Positions 45,878 through 57,900 of a stretch of DNA of 64,000 nucleotides are shown piece by piece (positions within the stretch are counted from its first letter, which is position 1; each line of letters opens with the position of its first letter). The notes under the pieces were generated by a model that saw nothing but the letters and a program-made list of their open reading frames with translations, did not search any database and had not been told where the DNA came from. The DNA is from Lotus japonicus (lineage: Eukaryota; Streptophyta; Magnoliopsida; Fabales; Fabaceae). The stretch covers positions 66,891,920 through 66,955,919 of the forward strand of contig NC_080043.1 in assembly GCF_012489685.1 (NCBI RefSeq), given 5' to 3'. The translations under genes were made by a program, and so were the position numbers.

Positions 45878-48800
45878 GAGAGAGAGAAAGGTGGAAGTTA
45901 CAGAAGAGGCAGTTGTAAGTGCCACAGCTAACTAACAATCACTAATAGAACATTAACTAACTGAAATCGACTAGTATCCTGCACAAACAGGTGTATGCTA
46001 ATACTATGTACTCAAATCTGCCTTAATTTCGAGTTTAGAATGGAGTTGTGCTTTGAATTGGTTAAATTCCTTATAAAAAAAGTAACTAGATAAAATCACC
46101 CCCAATTCTTAACCCTGACCCTAAAACTTTCTATTCCAAGAAGCAAGAATTAAGAGGTGGACTTCGTAGTTTGATCTCCACACTTTACAGCCATGACCAA
46201 TATTTGATGTAACAGCCTCAGCCACCTATGGTTGATACTTTGATTTCTGTCTCTGTTAGTCACAATTACTGCTACCTTTTAATTGCCACCTCTACTACTG
46301 CTGCAACCTTTGGTAATTCTGTAGAGGCTTCACCACTGCAATCAAACTTCTGCCACCTGTGCCTTATTAATTGTTATTCCGTGACTGTGATAGGGCCAGA
46401 GTGTAGTTACTTAGAATCGTTATGTTTGGGAGGTTAATGATGTTAAGACTTGAGAGGTAAAGATTTAACTTAAATATGAGGAGAGGGAAGAAGAGGGGAC
46501 ATTCAGATTTGTTTGCATTGGGAACTGAGAATTAGCTCCATTGTAAAAATGGGGAACCCTTTGTGAAAGGGGCAAACCTTGAAAGGAGAAATTCTCTCCT
46601 AAGGTCTCTGTTTCTATTCTGTCAATAAAACCAAACTCCACAGCATTATTATTTCTCTTTCTTGTCTCTCTTTTTCTCATCACTCTTCCTCCCTCCCTCT
46701 CCCTTTCTATCTCTCTCTCTAACAACCCTGAGGCCAGATTTTTTTTCTAGGTGCCAAGTTCTAGCACTTTCGTTGTGACTTGTATCTACTGCTGCTATCA
46801 GCCTATGACATATACCCTACAACCATAATAAAATATTAATTTGGTTATTTATATTTACTTGAAAAGTATGGGTGAAGATATAATTTTAAAAATCATGACA
46901 TACGCCCAACAAATGCTGACAACCAAAGCCTTTTCCTAAGTTACCTGGATCAGATGAGCTGATGTTGTCCAATCATAAATCATGTCTAATGGCAAACTAT
47001 TTAAATCCAAATTCTTCTCAATGTTTCACACTTTCACCTATAGTTTTCCCTTATCTTCCTCTACCTTTAATTATTGGTATATCCTTCAATTGATTCACCC
47101 TCCTCCTTACTGGTGCATCTACAAATCTCTTCACACATGTCCAAGCCTCCTAAGAAACTCTGCCATCTTTCCCACAATAGGTGCCATTCTTCATTCTCAC
47201 TAATACTTCCATCGTAACAATCTCATTTGGGCAACACTTGTAGGCTCTTTCCATCTAATATTTTCCCCATACACATTACATGTCTTGTAAATTTGTGCTA
47301 AAATCTTCCCTAAAGCTTGACCATACATACAACGAAACAAATTTTTTTTGAAGCAAAAGATATATATTATTGAATAAGATTTCATGAGAATAACCCTCTT
47401 AGGAGTATGACATAACCAACAAACCCAACCAAACAAACCCACCCTAAAGGCCACACCTAGGACACGTGCCTCGTTAAAACCTTCCTAGGAAATACCTAGG
47501 GGGAAAACCCTAGAGAAGGAAAAAGAGTACATCTCCTAAATGTGCCTTTGAAACTCCCTAAGCAAAAACCTGACCAATAAGACATAAAAACCAAAATCTA
47601 ACCAAAATAATTCAACAAAAACAACCCTAACAACACCACTGAAACAAACAAGGCGAAAGGAAAACAACCCAAACCACAAAAAACTAAAGCCTCACGAGGG
47701 CCCATACTTATCAGGGTGAATACGCCTGAGATGCTGCACACAACCTTCAATGGCATCCTCATCAGAACCATCCCAAACAAGACCTAACTCTTTGCCAACC
47801 GTCCACATCTTCTGAGCGCGCTCATAAACACAATCCTGGGACTGAGAAGGAGACATACCCACAGGATCCACCCTACCTGACACAGTGTCAGATACACCTG
47901 ATGCCTCTCCAACATTAGAGCCAACAACCTGAAACCTTTGTTTTTTCCTTCCCCTCTTAGCAACTTTCCTAGGCCTGTCTCTTTTTCTCCCAACAGAAAA
48001 ACCTGGGCCCTTAGAGGGCTCCTTCTCCAGAGAAGGAATACGGGAAAGAGACTCAAACCTTGAGAAAATCACATTGGAATCACCGAGGGAATAGGGTGGT
48101 CCGACACACGACGCTGATCAAGTGAAACCTCAGGAGCCTCCAAAAATGCCGCCTCAAAGCTACCATAATCATGAACTAACTCGAGGTCAGAACCAACAGC
48201 TAGTCCACCACTCAAACCTGTATCCACCGGACACAAAAGCGCACCAGAAGACCCACCACGAAGAACTTCATCAGGAATAGACAAAGTACCACGCCTCTCA
48301 AAAGACGCATAGTCCCCACGCCGTAAAGCATCAGTTCTCGCCTCAAAATCCTTCAAAACAGCATAGGTAGCCAAACCTCCATAGGTAGTCCAATCCATAA
48401 TATCCAACACGACAGAAGATTCAGGCCCGACATAAAACTTTACCTCACCATCAATGATAAACTGATACGAATCACCTACTCCTCAGACCAAACGCAAATC
48501 AACAGTAGACTTTTCGAACAAATCCAAAAACGAAGAATCCTCATACTCATTCATCGATGAGTCGCCCCCGATGTCAAACACAACAGACATCTCATTATTA
48601 GGGATTTCAGAAACACATGCACTAACACAAGTTTCTGGGAAAAGAATATCATCTGGAATCCGCTCTGGTAGAACCCAAGGCCTAAGCTCTGTACACACGA
48701 CTGCATCTCCAACAGGGACCGACAAAGAAGGAACACCAAAACCACATGACTCACCCTGTTTATCCCTAACAGACTCCACCATATTCACACCAACAAACCC

Positions 48801-51800
48801 AGAATCTGCCGCAACCAAAGCTGACACGTTCTCCACCTCCATCACAGTAGGCTCCGCCTCCAACACCATAGGAGTAGAGGATCGATTGCGCTGGCTACTG
48901 AAAGGAAATCGAGCCATAGACACAGAGATACGAGCACCACCCATGAACCGCCCATGCTCCGTTGAGATCGCCTCCAAGGCAGACGACGAATGTGAGAATC
49001 GCACGAAACCAAACCGTGAATTCCCCCCGCGCTTTGGCCTCTGTTGAACATAAACAGAAATCAGTCTACCATAAGGAGAAAACACATCTCTTACCTCATT
49101 ATATGTCACCGTTACCGAAATTCCGTCGAGGAACAACGTGGATGAATGACGATGATGAACATCTTGATGATGTTGTTTGGCTCTGCCATGATCAAAACGC
49201 TCCCCATCAATGCCAACAAAACCTTCACCCACATCAATGTCGGTTCTATCAATACATTGCAATTCCTTGCGCCGTACATCGGAACCAGAAAAACCATCGA
49301 AACAATAATAATAGAATTGGAAAAAAAAACATTTTCTGATTCTTTGTGTAACCCAGACACAGATTTTGAATTTATAATATTTCCAATTTTGAATTGGAAT
49401 TGTAATTGTCTGGTCAAGTCTTAAATGGATTTGCAGTGTCTTCTTCCCTCGAGAACATAACTATTTGATTCTTAGAGAATACATGAGTTTCATTACAGAG
49501 GGACCTTCTCTATAAGTCCTGTACAAAAGCTGTGTCTTTCTTTCTACAAACATAATACAGTCTTATTCCTATAAATCTTGTAATATCATATTCATATAAG
49601 CTTTTAGTTTCATTGCCCTTTACTATGTCATGCGGTCATCTAATTTTCCCCCATCACTTAATGTCAGTTGCTCTTTTGTGATGTGTAGAAAATGGAATAC
49701 TGTGTTCTTTGTATCTGGCATTTATTATCATCTGCCTAGGGTGCTTGTTTTTAAAAACTTTTGCATTTGCCTTTGTGTTGTCATTTTTATCATTTTTTCT
49801 TTTCTTTTCAAACAGACATACATACTGTCACAGATGTAATGAAACTTGAGTCTTTTATGTTTTTGATGATTTCTTGCATATGTTGTTGTGGATCCTAGGA
49901 AAAACTAGAAGATTGGTTGCAAAGTGGAAAAGATGAGATGAAGAGAAAAAGCGGGACGTTTGATTTCAGTGAAAGTATGTAGATATTTATTTTCTGGCTT
50001 TTTAAACATGTTATTTCCTTGAGTTCTGATTTTGTTCTGTATGCTTAATTTTTTTTTTTGTTTATGTTAACTGCTGTAGATGTTATTTTGTGGATTCTGG
50101 AGTAATTACGAGACAATAATTAATTTAGTGGTTTTTCCTTTTGTTATTTCATTTTTTTTGATGCGGTATCCGATACCTAGGTTGATGATGCTTATGGTAA
50201 ATAATTCTTATCATTACATTGTTTGCTTCTTTGGTATTACAGTTTTTGTAGTTAAGAAGTGTTTTGATAAAACTCCAGCAAGAGCTATCAGTACATCAAT
50301 TGAGAATATGTTGAAAACTGGAAGATTGGTTACCAACACAGGTCTGGATCTGCAGCAGGTATTGACATGCCATTGCTTAGTTAAATTATATATCTGTCTG
50401 TATATTCCATGCTGCTAATTTTCTTTTGTTTCTAAGATTGTAAAAAATATTACCATTACACTTCAAAGACATTGAATATAATTAGATGATTGTTTGTATT
50501 CCATGACTTCACTTGCCATGACACTTAATTACATGTACCTTGTGTATTCCTTGTATTTTTTGTCATGATCAATCCATATTGTATAATCATAACTCATGTA
50601 GATATTATATTCCATTCAGCAGTACATTTTAATAAGGGTAAAATACAAACACCCCATTTGTGATTTTGGAAAAAAATCGTTCTGTGATTCAAAACAAGTT
50701 GATTTTTTCTTCATATCGTGCAGTGTAATGAAAAATTAATCTCTTGTGCATATGCAGAGCACACAGTTTGATAGGTTGAAGGAGTTGAGTTGTTGCATTT
50801 TTTCTGATTATTTCCTCCTCCTGCAAGGAGGTTCTCTTAGAATGACCAACAATTGATAGGTGTTTCTTGCATTTTAGCCTAAGGAAAATATTTTAAACTG
50901 AATTAATCAAATTTTATATTAATTATGCCAAGATTGTTTGGTTAATTGCTTTAACGCTCTTGTTTTTGTTGCATTGATGCCTTTATGAATTATTCATGAA
51001 CTCTTTATGCCTAATCAGAGGGCGGGCTATACAGTTCAGGCTGATAGACTGAACTACTTGCGCTTCCTCTCACATTTTCGTGCTGTTCATCGAGGGGCCT
51101 CATTTGCTGGACTCCGTACTACAACTGTGCGGAAGCTGTTGCCTGAGTCAGTACAATTTTACATAATCAGCAGACCACATGATCTTATTATAATGTACAT
51201 ACCTATTTACAGTGTATCATCTAATCTTTTTTATGAATAGATCTTGGGGTTTTCTTTGCCCTGTCCACACACCTGATGGGGAGCCCTGTGGATTGTTGAA
51301 TCATATGACTTGCACTTGTAGTAAGTATTGTTCTTTCCCCCTCCCATGTCCATTTCATTTGTCTTCCCCACTTAAAAATTGTTAAAAATTGCAAGATATT
51401 CACTGATATTTGTGGGACGCTTATCAGTAACTAAAATGACAATTATGAATGTAATAGGTTTTCACAGACATAAAGTTTATTTCTCAATTTATTTTAGCCA
51501 AAATTAGAGAACTGTAATTCTTGGTTAAAAAATACATCACAGAGGAACAACCAGCAAATCTTAAAATTTAAATACCGTTACTGTATCGCTAGATTTCGTT
51601 GTGAAAGACCTATTGCAATCTATTTCGCCGATAAATGAATGATGTTGAAGGATTTGCTATTTTTTAATGAATAACCATTTATTGACTTGATTAAACTTTT
51701 AAGGGCTTAAAATTACAAATATTTTCACATTTTAGAATTTCTACTTTTTATATTATATGCATGCCCAAATGGACTGTGGATGAAGTCTTAAAATAAACAA

Positions 51801-52785
51801 TGTAATTCAAATTGACATCCGCCTGTACTTGTTGCAACTTTGTCACTGTGCTTGAAATCCTGGTGGATATTGCCCATAGAAACATAATTTCCGGGTAGTT
51901 TTGAGAAGTTTGTCTAATATCCATTGTCTTAGATGACATGCATTCTGAGTTTTGTTTAATACATGTGAGGACTAAAACTACAACTTCCAATGCAGATGAG
52001 AATTATATACAGTGAAAGTGGTTTTATATTGTTCCTATCATATTTAGTATGATACAAAAGGGAATGTATACTTTATGATGCCATGGAGATTGTGCCTCAA
52101 TCATAGCCGGTGTTACCTAGAATTCCTTGTGCGATCATATAAATATGCTTTGCATCAAATTTCCCCTCGGGTTGATTTATCAAATATGTGTCATGGTAAT
52201 TTGGTTTGTCATGTGGAGAGAAAATGGGAGGATGAAAAGTGGTGAAGATATTAGGTTACACTGTATGAGTATGTGCAGAGTTACACTTTAGTATTGCTGA
52301 CTGTACTAACAGTCAGCACTAGGTTTGTTATGCTGAGTTGGCATTTCTGTTAGGCTAGGCGGTTATGCTTAGCTGGCTAACTGAATCTGTTAGAGTTCTG
52401 TTAGAATGCTTGTTAAGCTTGTTGAGCAAGCTATAGAGTTCTATATAAGCTGTAATCAAACTCTTGTATCTTCAGCTTTTCAATAATCAATGATAAACAC
52501 TTTTCACAATTCTGAGTTTATCTAACAGAAGAGTTTGAAGAAGATAAAAGGATTGATTTTACACATCATTTGGATGGAGAGAAATGAAATAAAGAACTTT
52601 GAGAACATCTTTCTTGTGTGGGGGTGGAAACAGAGGAGACTGAAAATTTATTTGTTAAATGACTTTTATATCCTTGTAATTTAATGGTGGGCAGGTGAGG
52701 AAACAAGTAAAATTTTCATATCAACATTTGCTTCCCCCTCTTTACTATTTTATTCCCCTAAGTGGGAAGAAATTTGTGTGGCCCA

Positions 52786-52826
<41 letters not shown>

Positions 52827-54939
52827 CTCTCCCCATTTTGGAGGTGGGCCACAAGACTGATGTAAACAAAGATGGCATATTCCTTCATCTAAATAACATG
52901 GGCTAAGTATATTAAGTCTTACTGTCTAAGTAATGCTAATCTTCAATTATTTTTGTTTGGTAAAATATTCACAAATTACATGAGATAATTTTTATTGATT
53001 AGCAAGATTACTCATTGTTCATTGTAATACAACAATTATAGCTCACTGTTCTTTTCTTCTCTATTTCAGGGATTACGTCATATTTTGACTCCCAAGGAAG
53101 CATTAAAGATTATTTTAAAATTAAAATATCTATCCTCGATATTTTAGTTGACAGTGGAATGACACAATTAGTGCCAAAGCTACTTCTACCTGGCCCACCT
53201 GAAGTTCTTACTGTTCTTTTAGATGGTTGCATTGTTGGTTGTATCCCTTCTGGTGAAGTTGAGAAAATTGTGGCTCACATTCGAGAATTAAAAGTGTCAT
53301 CTTCTGCAATGGTTTGTTTTTGTCAAATTTACTTTGCTTGCATGATAATATATTCCTTCCTTGATATTGACTTAAAATCATGTGATGCAGATTCCTGATG
53401 ATCTCGAAGTGGGATATGTTCCTTTGAGCATGGGTGGAGCATATCCTGGTCTCTACCTCTTCACTTCTCCTTCAAGATTTGTTCGGCCAGTGAGAAATAT
53501 ATCAATTCTTTCCAATGAAAACAAAAACATTGAACTCATTGGACCATTTGAACAGGTCAATATTGATTTTTTTTGTGCATAATATAATTGTCTGCAATTA
53601 TTCAAGTATAATGGAGATGAGTACTTTCAATTCCGGATAAGTGTTTATTTACTTTTTTTTTCCAGGTTTTTATGGAGATACGATGTCCTGATGGTGGAGA
53701 TGGTGGAAGAAAGAGTTCATTTCCTGCAACTCATGAGGAAATTCATCCAACAGGAATGCTTAGTGTAGTTGCTAATCTTACGCCATGGTCAGATCATAAT
53801 CAGAGTCCACGAAATATGTATCAGTGTCAGGTTCTATAATATTTTAAATTTGGTCTTGCCGTCTCGATGTGTAAATCTGCTTCAGGTATAGATTTTTATA
53901 GTGTGGGTGTTTATGGTGCAGATGGCAAAGCAAACAATGGCATTCTCGTCACAAACAATTCAGCATCGTGCTGATCAAAAGTTATATCATCTTCAGGTTT
54001 GTTCAAATATACTTTATTGAAATTTGATTTGCCCTCTGTTCCAAATAGATACAGATTCGGTCTTTTAATGTTGGAAACCCAATCTGAGAATGGCCATATT
54101 AATTGGTCTTGTAAGTTATATCCTTTACATCTGAAATAGCATTACCTACACTTTTCCTACCCTTAGACTGTTATAAGCAGAATATTTTGTGACATTTTCA
54201 GACTCCCCAAACTCCCATCGTTCGCACAAGCACATATACCAAATACAACATTGATGAATATCCAACAGGCACAAATGCTATAGTTGCAGTTCTGGCATAT
54301 ACAGGGTAACTGCTTTAATGGAAGCAACTGCAGTTTTTTACTTTCTGTGTGCTATTTACGAATATCCTTTATTAATGGATTACAGATATGATATGGAGGA
54401 TGCCATGATTCTAAATAAGTCATCAGTAGAACGTGGAATGTTTCACGGACAAATTTATCAGGTTTGATGCCTTAACATGAATGATTAAGCTTTCTTGATT
54501 TGGATGCATGCCATTTTTACTTTCTTATGACACTATATTGTGAGATGCTATGACTTTATTGTTCATTTTGAAGTTAAGTTTGCTCTAATTGGTTCTCTTT
54601 TGATTGAAACTACGCTGTTGCTCTAAGCTTACCACCATCTTTTGTATAGTTTTAGTATCATCCTAGAACCTTGTTATGGGTTACCTTGGATATCTATTCT
54701 ATGATCCTGTTTTGTATGGCTTATACTGTGATCCTTGGCTTCTTACTCTGGTAATTCAGGAGATTTTTCTCCTGAGCCCCATTTCTAGGCAATGGCAAGA
54801 GTCGCATGACCATTGATCTCTTCATATATCTGTCCTTGTTTTTCTAACAAAATTATGTAGGTACGAGGTATTTATGATTGAATCTATTAGGCTATGTAAT
54901 CACTTTTAGGTTTGGCCCAGATCAGTCTTTATGCTCTTT

Positions 54940-54986
<47 letters not shown>

Positions 54987-57900
54987 AGGGAGAAGCATGT
55001 GCTGTAAACTGTGTCAAAGTACTCTATGGATGACTGAATATATAATTATGAATATTCAGGTCTTAGTTTCCCAATTTTGTGTGTACTATGAACCCCCGGC
55101 CTTACTAATCATATGTACAGTTAAGTTAGATCAATTATGGATCCAATGTTTTTGTAACTTTATTTCTCTTGTTTTTGTATTGCCATAGTATGCTTATCTT
55201 GACTTTTTCTGTTGTTTCCATTGGACTTATAGATAATGTTTCCTGCTGTGAATTCTGAGTCTAAACTTGCTTCTATGTATTGTTTTGGCAGACTGAAACT
55301 GTTGACTTGACTGAACAAGGCAGCAGGTCTGACCCATCTTCAAGAATGTTCAGAAAAAGTAACATAGAGAAGTCCAAGCTTGATTCAGATGGACTTCCAC
55401 ATGTTGGTCAGGTTTGCCTTCATCTCCCCATCTCTCTTTTCTCTTGACTTCAACTTCGCTTTAAAAAAAATCTTCATGCATGACTTTCAGATGATACGGC
55501 CAGATGAACCCTACTGTAGCATTTATAATGCTTCAACGAGTTCCACGCACACCTTAAAAAAAAAGGGTTCTGAACCTGTTTATGTTGACTATGTTGCTGT
55601 TGATGTAAAAAACAAGAAGGACCTTCAAAAGGTGAGCAATGAATTTTATTATAATTTTCTTCTTTGTTGTAATGATTTTTTATTAGAAGAAATAACAATA
55701 TAAGTTGGTTTTACTTCTAAGCACAAGATGGTCTTGTCTATGAATGAACCATGTTATTTATATCTTTGTTCTTTGGTGCCCCATTTATTTCTCCTTGGAG
55801 TTCCTTTACATTTTGATATGCAAAGAACTGGAGAGATTTATTATACCAATTATTTTTTTCTGTCTTGTTATCCTATTGTTAATACGGTATAGGGGTGGTA
55901 TTTTAGCCTCTCTGTCACCCTAGGATGCGCGGTCATGATACCGGGTACGGGTACATTATTTTCAATAAATTTTAGGTACCGGTAAGTTAGTTTGAGTGTC
56001 TGTGCGTGTGTGTGTGTGTATTGGAGTATATCTAGAGAGAGGTTTTTTATGTGAGAGGAACAATTTATAACCTTTGGATTAAAAACCAATTGCTAAGATT
56101 AAAACATTCTAAAAAAACCTCACGTGCCTTTTACACTTGTTGTCTCTCTCCCTACCTTGTGCGAAGTAACGTGCCTCCCTTTTTGTTTGTAAACCCTTGT
56201 TTCTAATTCTTCCCACCACAATCTCAACGTGTCATCGTTATTCTGGCAAAAATTCCTTTTCTTCATCTTCTCTTCTTCCTTTCATTTGTTTGGCCACATT
56301 TCACCTTGCCTTCCAATATCAGATTCAATATCTTAAATCCCAACCAGGTATCAAATGATGAAGAAGGACTCGGATAAAGTGGAGTGAAGGATTGGATCTA
56401 CCCGAGTCAAGAAGGAGCCTGGGCTTATTGTTTCATACTTTCTTTTCACTCTTTGGAAGATATTTTTTCTGTTGCAGCAAATGTATTTGCCCTTTTTCCC
56501 GATAATTTTCCTGTTGGAAGATTCCAATCAGTTGTGCCATTTTGATTTTCAGCAGTTATTGGGTTTTTTCTTGTTCGAAGACTTCTTGAAAAGTTTGAGA
56601 GGAAAATGATTATAGTCAAACCTCATTTTGATTTACTGAGTTGATAATGAATTTTTGTGAGAACTGCAAGAACGAGAACAGCATATTGAAGAAGAAGAAG
56701 AAGAAGAAGAAGAAGAAGAAGAAGAAGAAGAAGAAGAAGAAGAAGAAGAAGAAGAAACAAGGGTTTATGAAAAGGGAGCACCTTCGCACCAGCGGTGGAA
56801 AGAAGGATGATGTCACATTCGAAGAGACACATGAGGTTTTTTTAGATTGTTTTAATCCTAGCCATTTGTTTTAATCCAAAGGTTAGAAATAGCCCCTCTC
56901 ACCCTCACATGAAAAACCTCCTCTCTCTAGATAAAACCTCCATAGTTTTAATTGAAGAATCAAGGGAAGCAGTAGATTCGAAACTAGAGGTTAGGAGGAG
57001 GACTTTGAAATCCAAGGGGTTTAGATTTAGCAGATGCAGAGCAGAGTATATGCATTGTTATTTTAGTAAGACTGATGTTGGAGGTAATATGGAAGTCAAA
57101 ACTGGAAACGACACCATACCACTAGTTTCACAGTTAAGCTACCTTGGATCGAAGATAATGGAGAAATTGACAAAGATGTTACACAAAGTGGAGTCAAGTA
57201 CGCACTGCGCACCCACAAAGTACCCACCATCTACCCGTTTGTTTTTGTTTGGAAATACTTTTGGGTACGTACCCACCCGTACCAGGTGCGGGTATTCAGA
57301 CATTTTTTTAGTAGTGTGCTTAAGAGCTGTCGCTACTCGCTTGAATGTTTTTCCATTTTAAATAAGATTTTCCTTTCTATAATATATAAAACAGCAATTG
57401 AATGCGTTAATTTGGTTTGTTCATTTGTCACGACTCTCGAGGGTCTGAGTTATTAAAGTATCTATTTTTAGTTTTTTACTCATTTTGGATAACTTTTTTC
57501 ATTTGTCCCCCACAGTCCACACTGCATAATCCTGACTGTTAAAAATGTTGTTACAACAATATATGTGGAAGAATAGAAGCTAACCATATACTCAGAATAG
57601 GTTGATTTGATTAGTAATGTTATCAAGTGTCAGCCATGGCGGAATCTCATGGCGGATTTTTGGCTCTTCGCCATGGCTGATATCCCACCATAATCCGCCA
57701 TCATATTATTTGCCAAATAAGGCGGGTTTTTGCTCTCCGCCATAGGCTCCCGTCCGCCATTAACAACACTATTTGATTAGCCAGTTTGATATATTTATTT
57801 ATCGGGCTGGTAGTTCTCTTTTAAGTTTTTACTATTTTGTTTGATCTGTTAATTTTGGCTCATGCTTATTGTTAATGGAGCAGGTTAATATTCGTTTTCG

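Noticed and set aside
46254..46722. Possible solo LTR from TGTTAGTCAC to CTCTAACA in intron 12
   Set aside because: The ends look right but no 5-bp direct repeat flanks them (GTCTC versus ACCCT), and I could not find better limits.
48571..49424. Plus-strand open frames of 92-158 codons in intron 12
   Set aside because: They lie opposite the LINE ORF1, whose RRM motif shows the minus strand is the coding one.
56616..56874. Poly-Lys, poly-Phe and poly-Leu open frames
   Set aside because: They are frame shadows of the intronic GAA repeat.
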